Below, in pieces: positions 36,310 through 45,621 of a stretch of DNA of 64,000 nt; the first letter of the stretch is position 1; the number at the start of each line of letters is the position of its first letter. This DNA is from Pedobacter mendelii (GTDB lineage Bacteria > Bacteroidota > Bacteroidia > Sphingobacteriales > Sphingobacteriaceae), in contig NZ_BMDJ01000001.1 of NCBI RefSeq assembly GCF_014635725.1, positions 558,001 to 622,000 of the forward strand, written 5' to 3'. Made by a program: the position numbers and the translations under genes. The notes below the pieces were generated by a model. The model searched no databases. It saw only the letters and a program-made list of their open reading frames with translations, and was not told the origin of the DNA.

Positions 36310-37071
36310 TTATTTCCTCTGAAGATTTTCTAAAATGGTTTTCAAAATATGTCGTGTTGCAGGCGACCACCATTGCTTAAGCATCTTATCTAAGGTTGCT
36401 GATTGATCTGCAGATACGGCCGCGATTAATTCTTGGCGAATATTTAATTTACTCTGCGACCAAGTGTTGCTTTCCAACTCCATAAACTTTTTTATTTTTC
36501 TTTCTGCAGTAGTTAACAAACTTTCGCCCTTTACCAATTCATCAATTAAACCAACTTTTAAAGCATCTTCCGGCTTATACAATTTTCCTGTAAGTAAACT
36601 TCGTGTAGCTTCGGCTTTACCTATCCAAAAAGAATATAATTGAAAAATGCTGTTAGGAACGATGATGCCAACAGGAACTTCGTTTAAACCAATTATATAC
36701 GAGCCTTCTGCCATTACACGATAATCGCAAGCTAAAGCCATAACGCAACCCCCTGCCGGGCTATGCCCGCTAATTGCAGCAACAATTGGTTTTTTAAATG
36801 CAACTATGTTAGCCGTAAAGCCTAAAAATAAATGCCAGAATGATTTAACTTCATCTTCATTATAATTATAAAGTTCTACCAAATCTAAACCTGCAGAAAA
36901 AAATGGCGTGGTTCCTGTTAAAATTACCCCACCAATATTGTCATCGGCAGAAATATTTTTAAGCATATCATCCAATTCGGTAACCAATTCTCGGTTAAGG
37001 GCGTTTGATTTTCCTCTTTCTAATGTTATGGTTGCCAGCCGATCTTTTACACTAACTTTTATTGTATTCAT
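36310..37071 (-). CDS. Enoyl-CoA hydratase/isomerase, delta3-delta2-isomerase-like
   Basis: 253 residues of the crotonase fold. FFSAGLDLVELY (oxyanion loop) and GHSPAGGCVMALACDYRVMA, then IGLNEVPVGIIVP, resemble the mitochondrial 3,2-trans-enoyl-CoA isomerase ECI1 (CPAGGCLVALTCDYR, IGLNETQLGI) more than hydratases. It would shift 3-enoyl to 2-enoyl-CoA. Upstream of the dienoyl-CoA reductase-like SDR with an 85-base gap, on the same strand. Confidence 0.85.
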   Translation of the reverse strand: MNTIKVSVKDRLATITLERGKSNALNRELVTELDDMLKNISADDNIGGVILTGTTPFFSAGLDLVELYNYNEDEVKSFWHLFLGFTANIVAFKKPIVAAISGHSPAGGCVMALACDYRVMAEGSYIIGLNEVPVGIIVPNSIFQLYSFWIGKAEATRSLLTGKLYKPEDALKVGLIDELVKGESLLTTAERKIKKFMELESNTWSQSKLNIRQELIAAVSADQSATLDKMLKQWWSPATRHILKTILENLQRK

Positions 37072-37164
37072 GTTTAATAGTATCTAGATTTGAGTATTAG
37101 CAGCAAGCACACTAAAGATTAATAAATTATGCTTGCATACTAATTCAAATTTATTTATTTTTTC

Positions 37165-39855
37165 CTATTTAACATCATAAGTGTAAACTTTCCTAGCCAA
37201 ATGCCCTTCAACATCTATTCCCTCAATTACTATTCGATAAGTTCCCGCTTCATCAGCATTATAAAAATCAAATTTCGCTTTACCGTCTTCACCCGAAACA
37301 ACCTGTGGATTCCAATAAATGGTGCTTCGGTAATCGCCTTTATTATTGGTTGTTTGAGCATCGTATTTAGGCGAATAAAAATCTCTTGATGCAGAAAAAC
37401 CAATCTGATTAACCACTACAACACCAGGAGCGTAATTATTATAAGAAACACCGCTTCCGCCGCGCTTGGTTGTTATTACTAAAACACCGCTACCACCCTG
37501 ACTTCCGTATATTGCAGTATTACCTGCAGATCTTAAAACTTCTATAGTTTCTACATCATTTGCATTTATATTATCTAAAAATTCTGCTTCTACTTGCATG
37601 CCATCAAGTATAATTGTCATTGGTGTATTAGGACTCCGAGTGGAATAGGGAACACCGTTTCTAAATAGCACAAAAGGAATGCGTCCGTTTAAACATTGAG
37701 AAAGCACAACGCAATTGGATAAATCTTTGGCGGCTAGCACAAAATCAGCATTACCGGCACCATTTAGGTTTGATGAATTTTTTGCAATGTTTCTTTTTTC
37801 GGTAATAACAACTTCATCCAATTTAATAGTTCTTTCCAAAAGCCCTAACCTTGTCATTTCGTTAAAATAATTATCGCTTTCTTTAATGTATTTCATTAAT
37901 GTATTGTTAACATTTACATCTATATCAGCTCCATTTTTATTTTTTGTTACAATTTGATAAGGAACCGCATCAACCTTAATATCAACAAATTTTCTATCAG
38001 CTTTTGTTCTAGCCTGAACAACAAATTTTGTACTATCGTTAAATACCAGGTTATCGAAATTAAATTTCCCTTCAGCATTTGTTACCGTATCCATTACAAA
38101 AAAGCCACCCTTAGTAGACATAAGCATAACTTTACCATTAGGAACGGGCTTACCTCCTTTTGTAATAGTTCCGCTAATTGATGTAGATTGTTCGGGTTTG
38201 TAGGTAATAACAGGGCCAACTTCACTTATTACGTTTTTCCATAAAAATCTTCTCCAACCCTGAGTTAGCATGAGGTTATCAAGTTCCCTAGCTGTTTTTA
38301 AATCCTTGCTAAGAAAGTAATGATTTGGTTTTTCGACATAACCTGCCAAATCTGACGTAAGCCATAAATTAGCGAAAATATTGCTTTCATTATCTTCATC
38401 GGGCGATACTTTGTTGGCATTTGTTACGGCTACTGAAAAACTTCCGACTATGGGTTTCTGGTTATTTGATGCTTCAAAAGTAAAAATCGAATTACCCTTC
38501 TTAACACCAGATTCGCCTGATGAATTTAATTTTAAGTCTATAACATCAACATTCATTTTATTGAAAATTAATCGCTCGGCTACTGGCAAATTTGCTGCCG
38601 AAAATAAAGTAAACTGGATGATACCTGATGGCAATTTACTTTTAGGGATTGTTGCGATTAATACTTGCTTATCAACTTTTGCTTTTGATACGTAATAAAT
38701 ATTACCGCCTTGCTGTGCAACAATTTTTAATTCATCACTATTGGTTAAATTGGCGCTTGTCAATATTTTAACTACAACGTTCCCGGTATCCAAACTATTA
38801 ACAGATAAAGCATATCCACTTTTTTGCGCTTGAGGAAGTTTAAAATCTTTTTCAGAGCCATCTTTGAATTTAATTTTAGCTGTATAAGTTTTTCCTGGCT
38901 GTGCATTCAATGTAAAATTCCCCATGCCCAGGTATGTGGTTTCAATATTTAAAATTTCAGCACCACTTTCATCTACAATTTTACCTGATATATTTTCTCC
39001 ATTTCCTGAACCATTTAAAGCCTTAAGCCCAACTTTTTGAGGTAATTCTTCAACTAAAGTTCCACTTTCCGGCAAAAACTGAACATCTATATCATTGCTG
39101 GTTGAAGTAATTGGAATTAATTTAACAATTTTCTGTTTATTACCGACAGTAATTGTTGCTATAATTTTTCCTTTTTTATTTAAGAAAGACTGATTATTTG
39201 TAAAGCTGACTACAGCATCACCCTTTAAATCTGTTTTGGTTTTACCTTTGGCAACGGTTCTAAAATCTAACTGAACTTCATAACTAACTTCGCTTTCTTT
39301 GTAAGCCACACCATTTTTATCTTCGAAATGAATAGTTGCAGTAACTTTTTCGGCATTGTTTTCTTTGGTATATTTATAATCGGTAAAAGTAAAAACCTTA
39401 TTTGCCCAGCTGTTTCCAATCTTTATCGTTTTGTCAAAGAAGAAATCTGTACCAAAGTTTCGCATATAATTTGTATACGCCCTAATGCGGTAGTTTCCTT
39501 CTCCTAATGAGTCGGTAAGTTTAAAGTCGCCCCAGGTTATGCCTCCCATTATTGGCAGTTTCACCAACCTTTTTAAAGAGTCTTTTTCATTAATTAGCTC
39601 TACATATAATATTTTACTAATATTGGATGGAGCTTGCGTTTTACTGTTTAAAACATAAGCCTTAAACCAAATATCATCACCAATGGCATAATAAGGTTTA
39701 TCTAAATGGAGGTAAACTTTTTCCTGCTGATATTTATTGGTGTATTCATCTAGCTTTTTAAGAATCTGAGCAAAAGGATCGTCATCTATTTTAAAGGCAG
39801 CAAAACCTATAAGTACGGCGAGAAAACTCAGTAGGAGAGTAATTTTGGATTTCAT
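37165..39855 (-). CDS. MG2-domain / TonB-plug protein without beta-barrel
   Basis: 896 residues. Signal-anchor or signal peptide, then an alpha-2-macroglobulin MG2-like domain (YLHLDKPYYAIGDDIWFKAY near residues 47-66), several Ig-like domains, a carboxypeptidase-regulatory domain, then a TonB-receptor plug (PMTIILDGMQVEAEFLDNI, DVETIEVLRSAGNTAIYGSQ, GGSGVLVITTKRGG), and a short beta tail. The 500-residue outer-membrane barrel of true receptors is absent. Such proteins are common in Bacteroidota and of unknown role; periplasmic or outer-membrane association is likely. Monocistronic. Confidence 0.88.
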   Translation of the reverse strand: MKSKITLLLSFLAVLIGFAAFKIDDDPFAQILKKLDEYTNKYQQEKVYLHLDKPYYAIGDDIWFKAYVLNSKTQAPSNISKILYVELINEKDSLKRLVKLPIMGGITWGDFKLTDSLGEGNYRIRAYTNYMRNFGTDFFFDKTIKIGNSWANKVFTFTDYKYTKENNAEKVTATIHFEDKNGVAYKESEVSYEVQLDFRTVAKGKTKTDLKGDAVVSFTNNQSFLNKKGKIIATITVGNKQKIVKLIPITSTSNDIDVQFLPESGTLVEELPQKVGLKALNGSGNGENISGKIVDESGAEILNIETTYLGMGNFTLNAQPGKTYTAKIKFKDGSEKDFKLPQAQKSGYALSVNSLDTGNVVVKILTSANLTNSDELKIVAQQGGNIYYVSKAKVDKQVLIATIPKSKLPSGIIQFTLFSAANLPVAERLIFNKMNVDVIDLKLNSSGESGVKKGNSIFTFEASNNQKPIVGSFSVAVTNANKVSPDEDNESNIFANLWLTSDLAGYVEKPNHYFLSKDLKTARELDNLMLTQGWRRFLWKNVISEVGPVITYKPEQSTSISGTITKGGKPVPNGKVMLMSTKGGFFVMDTVTNAEGKFNFDNLVFNDSTKFVVQARTKADRKFVDIKVDAVPYQIVTKNKNGADIDVNVNNTLMKYIKESDNYFNEMTRLGLLERTIKLDEVVITEKRNIAKNSSNLNGAGNADFVLAAKDLSNCVVLSQCLNGRIPFVLFRNGVPYSTRSPNTPMTIILDGMQVEAEFLDNINANDVETIEVLRSAGNTAIYGSQGGSGVLVITTKRGGSGVSYNNYAPGVVVVNQIGFSASRDFYSPKYDAQTTNNKGDYRSTIYWNPQVVSGEDGKAKFDFYNADEAGTYRIVIEGIDVEGHLARKVYTYDVK

Positions 39856-39873
39856 TTGGCGTATGGTAAAAGT

Positions 39874-39909
39874 AAATATGCCTCAAGGTACGAAACCCGA
39901 GGCATATTT
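39874..39909. terminator. Hairpin after dcd
   Basis: Perfect 11-bp stem AAATATGCCTC / GAGGCATATTT (39874-39884, 39899-39909), followed on the minus strand by TTTACTTTT. Ends dcd. Confidence 0.8.
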
Positions 39910-39936
39910 TTATGAAGATAAAATGAATTATTTATG

Positions 39937-40473
39937 TTAGAAAACGTTCTTCCACATCATACTTTCAACGGGCTTTGTGGTTTTGTTGTTGTATTTGGCA
40001 TTGTCTTTTCTATTGTACATGGTTTCTATACTTCCCTCTACAACGAAATAAATTAACTGACCGATTGGCATACCTGCATAAATTTTTACTGGTTGAGCCA
40101 CAGATATTTCTAAAGTCCAGGTGTTGCAAAAACCAACATCGCCTTTTCCTGCCGTTGCGTGTATATCAATACCCAAACGGCCTGTACTACTTTTGCCTTC
40201 TAAAAAAGGAACATGACTATGTGTTTCGGTATACTCTAAAGTTACGCCTAAATACAATGTACCAGGATGAAGCACGTAACCATCCTTTGGAATTTCAAAA
40301 TGCTCTATTTCATTATGTTTCTTTGCATCCAAAACCCTGCTTTTATATGTTGCAAGATATTTCCCCAGGTGCACATCGTAAGAGTTTGTACCTAAGCAAG
40401 AGCTGTCAAAGGGTTCTATTATAATTGTTCCTTTCTCTATTTCCTCCAAAATCCTTTTATCTGATAATATCAT
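39937..40473 (-). CDS. dcd: dCTP deaminase
   Basis: 178 residues, family length. Converts dCTP to dUTP for thymidylate supply (homotrimer). FLEGKSSTGRLGIDIHATAGKGDVGF contains the substrate loop and the catalytic region; ISVAQPVKIYAGMPIGQLIYF follows as in other Dcd proteins. Divergent from the PPTase gene across 71 bases. Confidence 0.95.
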   Translation of the reverse strand: MILSDKRILEEIEKGTIIIEPFDSSCLGTNSYDVHLGKYLATYKSRVLDAKKHNEIEHFEIPKDGYVLHPGTLYLGVTLEYTETHSHVPFLEGKSSTGRLGIDIHATAGKGDVGFCNTWTLEISVAQPVKIYAGMPIGQLIYFVVEGSIETMYNRKDNAKYNNKTTKPVESMMWKNVF

Positions 40474-40514
40474 TATTATGCGTATTTTTGGCCTAAATTA
40501 TCATTTATTTAAGA

Positions 40515-40522
40515 TAATTTTG
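40515..40522 (+). promoter_or_regulatory. -7 box of the PPTase-lipB genes
   Basis: TAATTTTG, perfect -7 match, 22 bases before the PPTase ATG. A six-codon frame (ATG at 40524 to TAA at 40542) ends just before the real start. Confidence 0.45.
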
Positions 40523-40544
40523 CATGCAAACCTCAATTTTATAA

Positions 40545-41207
40545 ATGCCTGTAGTTTATAATAAAAATATTGATGAGCATTCGGTTTTAGCAATCTGGAA
40601 AATTGAAGAAACAGAAGCTGAATTGCTTGCCGGCTTACAACTTAAGCAGCATGAATGGGATATTATCTCTTCTTTTAACAATGGAAAAAGAATGTTGCAT
40701 TGGCTAAGTACTAGATTGTTATTACGCACCTTACTTAACACAGCAGAATATATCGATTGTCAATTTGACCCGGATGGGAAACCATACCTTACCAATTCGG
40801 ATTACAAAATTTCTTTAAGCCATTCTTATGATTATGCTGCCGTAATGATTAGTAAAGATAATGCGGTAGGTGTTGATATTGAGTTAATTAAGCACAAAAT
40901 AAAAAGCATTAAACATAAATTTTTGAATGATGTTGAACTTGCTCAAAGGCAAATTGGCGATAATACTGAAGGATTGTATGTTTGCTGGTGTGCAAAAGAA
41001 GCAATATACAAATGGCATGGAAAAAAGGGATTGGAATTTAAGCAGCACATCCACATCAAGCCTTTTAAGCTAAAAAACGAAGGAAGTTTAAATGCTTTAG
41101 TTGAACTACCAACAGGAACCCGAGAACTCACTGTAAATTATTTTAAAACTAAAGATGGCTATATGTTGGGTTATGTGCAGGCGCCTGAAGTGATAGCTAA
41201 AAGGTAG
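40545..41207 (+). CDS. 4'-phosphopantetheinyl transferase superfamily protein
   Basis: 220 residues, Sfp/Gsp-type length. Moves phosphopantetheine from CoA to carrier-protein serine. Metal motif GVDIELIKHKI and the WCAKEAIYKWHGKKGLEF block are the two family signatures; SLSHSYDYAAV holds the CoA-binding SHS. The carrier protein target (fatty acid or polyketide) is not evident. Followed by lipB with a 35-base gap. Confidence 0.93.
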   Translation: MPVVYNKNIDEHSVLAIWKIEETEAELLAGLQLKQHEWDIISSFNNGKRMLHWLSTRLLLRTLLNTAEYIDCQFDPDGKPYLTNSDYKISLSHSYDYAAVMISKDNAVGVDIELIKHKIKSIKHKFLNDVELAQRQIGDNTEGLYVCWCAKEAIYKWHGKKGLEFKQHIHIKPFKLKNEGSLNALVELPTGTRELTVNYFKTKDGYMLGYVQAPEVIAKR

Positions 41208-41242
41208 GCAGCAAATAGTGCTCAATAACACAATTCTAGAAG

Positions 41243-41995
41243 ATGATTATACATAACGTTAACAGTGAAAACTCAAGTTTGCCAGTAGTAGCTTCAGCAA
41301 TTAAGATACCTACCCAATTTGTTGATTGGGGTTTAACCGATTACCAGCAAGCTTGGGATAGGCAGGAAGATTTATTGAATAAAACGGTAGCCATCAAAAC
41401 CAATAACCGGAACAACGGAACAAACTTACCGACACCAAATTTCCTTATTTTTAATGAGCATCCACATGTTTATACTTTGGGAAAAAGCGGGCATCAAGAA
41501 AATTTACTTCTCGATGAAGAAGGATTAAAAGATAAACAAGCTACTTACTATAAAATTAATCGTGGTGGCGATATTACCTACCACGGACCAGGGCAAATTG
41601 TTGGCTACCCGATATTAGATTTGGATAATTTTTTTACGGATATTCATTTATATCTAAGAACTTTAGAAGAGGCTGTTATACTTACTTTGAAAGATTATGG
41701 CATAGCCTCGGGGCGTTATCCTGGTTATACAGGTGTATGGCTGGATGCAGATAACCATAAAGCCAGGAAAATATGCGCAATGGGTGTTAGATGTAGTAGG
41801 TGGGTAACCATGCATGGTTTTGCTTTTAATGTAAATGTAGATTTAGACTATTTTAAAAACATTGTTCCATGTGGTATTGATGATAAGGCAGTAACCTCTT
41901 TAGAAAAAGAATTAGGCTATAAGTTAGATATTAAAGAAGTGAAGGGAAAACTAAAAAACTACATTGCTGATTTATTCAAAATGGAGCTGATTTAA
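41243..41995 (+). CDS. lipB: Octanoyltransferase (lipoate biosynthesis)
   Basis: 250 residues. Transfers octanoyl from acyl carrier protein to lipoyl domains. GGDITYHGPGQIVGYPILDL is the family signature; the catalytic Lys lies in KARKICAMGVR and the acyl-accepting Cys in IVPCGID. Following the PPTase fits, since both act on carrier-protein chemistry. The stop overlaps the next ATG by one base (TAATG). Confidence 0.96.
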   Translation: MIIHNVNSENSSLPVVASAIKIPTQFVDWGLTDYQQAWDRQEDLLNKTVAIKTNNRNNGTNLPTPNFLIFNEHPHVYTLGKSGHQENLLLDEEGLKDKQATYYKINRGGDITYHGPGQIVGYPILDLDNFFTDIHLYLRTLEEAVILTLKDYGIASGRYPGYTGVWLDADNHKARKICAMGVRCSRWVTMHGFAFNVNVDLDYFKNIVPCGIDDKAVTSLEKELGYKLDIKEVKGKLKNYIADLFKMELI

Positions 41996-43050
41996 TGAAA
42001 AACGTACCGCTAATCATTTTTCTTTTTTGCTGTTCCTTTTCCTTTGCACAAAACGTTGATGATATGGTGAATTTTATTAAGAATAATCCTCAAAAATCAT
42101 CCATCGTGATAAACGAAAATGGCAAGGAGACTTTAAATTGTCGTGGCAACCAGCTTATGCCTTTGGCAAGTGCCGCTAAAACAATAATTGCTTTAGAATT
42201 TGCCAATCAGGTTGCTTCAAAACAGATAAATAAAACCACCAAAATAGCAGTTAAAGATATCAACAGATACTACATTCCTTTTACTGATGGAGGTGCACAT
42301 CCGGCTTGGTTAAAATCTTTGAAAAAGACTGTTAACGATAGCGTAACTTTATTGGAAACTGCCAAAGGTATGATTAGATTTAGCTCAAATGCAAATACGG
42401 AATACCTTCAAGATTTGCTAGGCATGGATAAAATAAATGCCAATCTAAAGGAGCTGAAAATTAAAAATCATTCTCCATATTATTACTTCACGGCGGGTGC
42501 TTTAATGACTTGCTTAAACCCGGATAATATTGAAAAAGATGTTTGGTTAAGCAAATTAAAGAACCTTAATGATGCTGAATATCGAAAACTCTGTGCACAA
42601 AATCATCAAAAACTTAAAGTAGATACCAACTTTATCAAGCAATTCAATTTCAAAAATTTACCAATTGAAATACAAAAAATTTGGTCAAATAAAATAGTAG
42701 CTTCTACAACCAAAGAATATGCCGAGCTATTGAAAAAAATTAATAGCGAAAACTACTTTAAACCCGAAGTTCAACAGGTTTTACAACAAATTATGGAATG
42801 GCCAATGGAATATGCAAGCAACAAAAGCAACTTTCTTCATTTAGGGCAAAAAGGTGGCTCAACGAGTTTTGTTTTAACAGATGCGTTTTACCTGACGGAT
42901 TTAAAAGGTAATAAAATAAGTTGCGCATTTTTTTTTAATGATCTTTCACCAAGCGAACAGCTATTGATCAATAAAAACTTTAGTAATTTTGAATCGAGCA
43001 TCATAACCAATTCAAAATTTCGGGAGCGTTTGGTTAAAGAACTAAATTAA
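41995..43050 (+). CDS. Secreted serine hydrolase of the beta-lactamase/transpeptidase fold
   Basis: 351 residues with a signal peptide (ending FSFAQ). Class A beta-lactamase-like landmarks: SAAK (SxxK nucleophile motif) within PLASAAKTIIALEF, FSSNANTEYL (SxN-like) and GQKGGSTSF (KTG-like). A clear deacylating Glu166 region is not seen, so it may be a peptidase or esterase rather than a resistance enzyme. Coupled to lipB by overlapping stop and start. Confidence 0.8.
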   Translation: MKNVPLIIFLFCCSFSFAQNVDDMVNFIKNNPQKSSIVINENGKETLNCRGNQLMPLASAAKTIIALEFANQVASKQINKTTKIAVKDINRYYIPFTDGGAHPAWLKSLKKTVNDSVTLLETAKGMIRFSSNANTEYLQDLLGMDKINANLKELKIKNHSPYYYFTAGALMTCLNPDNIEKDVWLSKLKNLNDAEYRKLCAQNHQKLKVDTNFIKQFNFKNLPIEIQKIWSNKIVASTTKEYAELLKKINSENYFKPEVQQVLQQIMEWPMEYASNKSNFLHLGQKGGSTSFVLTDAFYLTDLKGNKISCAFFFNDLSPSEQLLINKNFSNFESSIITNSKFRERLVKELN

Positions 43051-43082
43051 AACCAAGTTGTAGCATAATCCGTAAATTGGTT

Positions 43083-43808
43083 ATGAAACTTTTATTCGGT
43101 ATCATTTTATTTTGTTCTTTATCTTCGGGCTGTACTAAAGAAAATAATATGCCTGTTGTAGAAAACACAGCTAATCCTATCATTACACCTAATAAAACAG
43201 GTAACTTCAGCTATTTAGCTTTAGGCGATTCTTATACTATTGGCGAATCAGTTGCTCAGGCAGAATCTTTCCCTTATCAGCTACAAGCCAATCTTAAAAA
43301 GAACGGTATTAATGTAGAAAGTCCAAAAATTATTGCCGTAACCGGATGGACAACAGATGAACTTCAAGGTGCAATAACTCAAGCAAAAGTTACAGAAAAA
43401 TTTGATATTGTAACTTTGTTAATTGGTGTAAATAATCAATACCGTGGATATCCTTTAGACACCTACAAAAAAGAATTTTCTGAATTATTACAAACGGCAA
43501 TTGTTTTTTCTGGTGGAAGAAAAGCAAGGGTTTTCGTAGTTTCAATTCCAGATTGGGGCGTTACACCTTTTGCAAAAAACAATTCGAAAAGTGCCCAGAC
43601 CACTGCCACAGAAATTGATACTTTTAATGCCGCGGCAGAACAAATTACTACAGCAGCTGGCGTTAGTTTTACCAATATTACACCAGACTCGAGAATGGCT
43701 GCAAATGATGTTTCACTAATTGCAAGTGATGGATTGCATCCAAGCGGCAAAATGTACACGAATTGGGTTAATGCACTTGCGCCAAAAATAATGGATGTAA
43801 TTAAATAA
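43083..43808 (+). CDS. SGNH/GDSL hydrolase lipoprotein
   Basis: 241 residues from the ATG at 43083; an in-frame TTG two codons upstream is less likely. Lipobox LSSGC anchors it. Block I ALGDSYTIGESV has the nucleophilic Ser, block III is LIGVNNQYRG, and block V SDGLHPSG has the Asp-His pair. Esterase or lysophospholipase-type enzyme of the envelope. Confidence 0.9.
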   Translation: MKLLFGIILFCSLSSGCTKENNMPVVENTANPIITPNKTGNFSYLALGDSYTIGESVAQAESFPYQLQANLKKNGINVESPKIIAVTGWTTDELQGAITQAKVTEKFDIVTLLIGVNNQYRGYPLDTYKKEFSELLQTAIVFSGGRKARVFVVSIPDWGVTPFAKNNSKSAQTTATEIDTFNAAAEQITTAAGVSFTNITPDSRMAANDVSLIASDGLHPSGKMYTNWVNALAPKIMDVIK

Positions 43809-43890
43809 AAAGCTTACGCATACTTTGTTATTAATCAAAAAGTTATAATTTTAGTTCAAACTATCTAATGTTTAACTAAAATAAAAAATT

Positions 43891-44382
43891 ATGAATGAGT
43901 ATGAATCAAGCGGGATAGCCGCAGGAATTGGAGCAGGTGTAATATTTGCTTATCTGGCTGTAATTGTTGTTGCAGTTATAGGAATGTGGAAGACTTTTGA
44001 AAAAGCAGGCAAACCCGGCTGGGCTGCCATAGTTCCAATTTACAACATAATCATCCTCTTAGAAATTGTTGGCAAACCAATGATTTGGATTCTTTGGCTA
44101 ATTATACCTTGTGTTAATCTTGTTTTTTCTGTTTGGCTTTATAATTTAGTTAGTAAAAGCTATGGCAAATCCGAAGGTTTTACTGTTGGATTAATTCTTT
44201 TACCATTTATTTTCTGGCCTATTTTAGGTTTTGGCGATGCAAAATATTTAGGCCCCTCTGCCGCTGAAGCACAAAATGGTTTCGGAAACAACCCTTTCAA
44301 CAACCCAAATAATCCATTTGGCAATCAAAATAATCCTTTTAACAATCCAAACGACACGCCGCCAACACCGCCTGTAGTTTAA
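43891..44382 (+). CDS. DUF5684 membrane protein
   Basis: 163 residues: three to four membrane segments, GKPGWAAIVPIYNIIILLEI as the family core, then FGDAKYLGP and a tail of NNPFxNPN repeats rich in Asn, Pro and Gly. Function unknown. Its stop shares a base with the next ATG (TAATG), so it is coupled to the DUF2752 gene. Confidence 0.85.
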   Translation: MNEYESSGIAAGIGAGVIFAYLAVIVVAVIGMWKTFEKAGKPGWAAIVPIYNIIILLEIVGKPMIWILWLIIPCVNLVFSVWLYNLVSKSYGKSEGFTVGLILLPFIFWPILGFGDAKYLGPSAAEAQNGFGNNPFNNPNNPFGNQNNPFNNPNDTPPTPPVV

Positions 44383-44717
44383 TGTTATCAATAATATTTT
44401 TACAAAATTTTTGCAGCTCAATCTTTTTATTTGATTGGCTGCAAAATAATTTAATACCCTGCCCTTTTAAAGCTTTAATGGGATTTGATTGTCCTGGTTG
44501 CGGCTTTCAAAGGGCTTTTATTTTTCTAATTGAAGGCGATCTAAAGCAAAGTTGGAATATGTATCCACCAACAGTTCCGTTGATTTTTCTGTTTCTATTT
44601 GCTGGTTTTTCTTATCTGGTTCCGTTTAAAAACCGTTCAGTATCCATTCAAATCCTGGCAATTATTATAGGGAATTTTATACTTTTTTCTTATTTATATA
44701 AGTTATTTATCAAATAA
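44382..44717 (+). CDS. DUF2752 membrane protein
   Basis: 111 residues. The family core CPFKALMGFDCPGCGFQRAF has three cysteines ahead of the first of two or three membrane helices. Function unknown; the CPGCGxxR pattern is family-defining. Coupled to DUF5684. Ends 9 bases before the stop of the convergent RDD gene. Confidence 0.85.
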   Translation: MLSIIFLQNFCSSIFLFDWLQNNLIPCPFKALMGFDCPGCGFQRAFIFLIEGDLKQSWNMYPPTVPLIFLFLFAGFSYLVPFKNRSVSIQILAIIIGNFILFSYLYKLFIK

Positions 44718-44726
44718 CTCATCAAC

Positions 44727-45470
44727 TTAGTTAACAGTGTTTGCAGTTAAATGATTATAATCTTTAATTACCGTTTCTAAAAACTGTAACTCATTCATAC
44801 CTGCTGGAATAGTAGCTGAAATATGCTCCTTCGTTTTAGCTGCCATTGCATAAATAAGTTCTGGGTTACCTGTTTGATAAAAGCCTTTTAAAACTTCATA
44901 AACCAATTCAGCTTCCCTATCGCTTAAATACAATACCTCTTTAAAAACAGGTTGATAATCATCAGGCAAAGAAAAACTAAATGCAACATTATCTATTTTA
45001 GTTCTTGGTACAGTTTTAATCAATATTGTTTTAGCAAGCATATCTCCAATTCGCTGATGGTTTTTTGAAACAGCTACACAAATCAAAGCAATTACACCCC
45101 AGCCAAAAATAAATCCAAAATCTATAATTCTAAAAATCCAACGCATTAAATATTGGCCAAAGGTAGGTTGCCCGCCATCAAAGCTAATTACCTTTATTTT
45201 CATAATTTTTTTACCAAAAGATTGGCCATCCATAGTCATCTCACATACTAGATCGTAGAAAAGAAAAATCACCAAAAATATAACTACCAATACAACAACT
45301 ATTGTTTCCGAGCGACTGATTGATGCAACAATCATCAATATTATAGCCACGATATAGAGTACCAGAAATCCGGCCAAATCAATTAACCTTGCTACAATGC
45401 GTTCGCCTAAGCCCGCAACTTCGTAATCGATATCTACATTTTGAGCTGTGCTAATTCTGATGGTTTCCAT
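44727..45470 (-). CDS. RDD family membrane protein
   Basis: 247 residues. RDD signature: ARLIDLAGFLVLY at residues 28-40, then DGQSFGKKIMKIKV and further membrane segments, and a soluble helical C-terminal third. Often found next to SpoIIM/MoxR/DUF58 genes, as here, where it diverges from them. The ATG is four bases downstream of a perfect -7 box, so it may be leaderless. Confidence 0.88.
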   Translation of the reverse strand: METIRISTAQNVDIDYEVAGLGERIVARLIDLAGFLVLYIVAIILMIVASISRSETIVVVLVVIFLVIFLFYDLVCEMTMDGQSFGKKIMKIKVISFDGGQPTFGQYLMRWIFRIIDFGFIFGWGVIALICVAVSKNHQRIGDMLAKTILIKTVPRTKIDNVAFSFSLPDDYQPVFKEVLYLSDREAELVYEVLKGFYQTGNPELIYAMAAKTKEHISATIPAGMNELQFLETVIKDYNHLTANTVN

Positions 45471-45474
45471 ATTT

Positions 45475-45482
45475 CAAACATA
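45475..45482 (-). promoter_or_regulatory. -7 box immediately before the RDD gene (leaderless candidate)
   Basis: TATGTTTG on the minus strand, four bases, then the ATG at 45470. No good -33 element at the usual distance. Confidence 0.5.
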
Positions 45483-45621
45483 ATTTTTTTTAGCCACAAT
45501 GGAGTTATTTAGCATTTAAAAAGTTATCGCTTTATCCATCTTTTTAAATTTATATCTTTTGCATGCAATTTTTTGTAACCATAAAAAATTAAACTATTTT
45601 AACCCAAGATTTGAATAATTA

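Noticed and set aside
39975..40424. 149-residue plus-strand open frame
   Set aside because: Entirely antisense to dcd, which is a clear full-length gene.
41995..43050. Antibiotic resistance beta-lactamase
   Set aside because: SxxK and KTG-like motifs are present but the class A deacylation Glu region is not clear; only a serine hydrolase call is safe.
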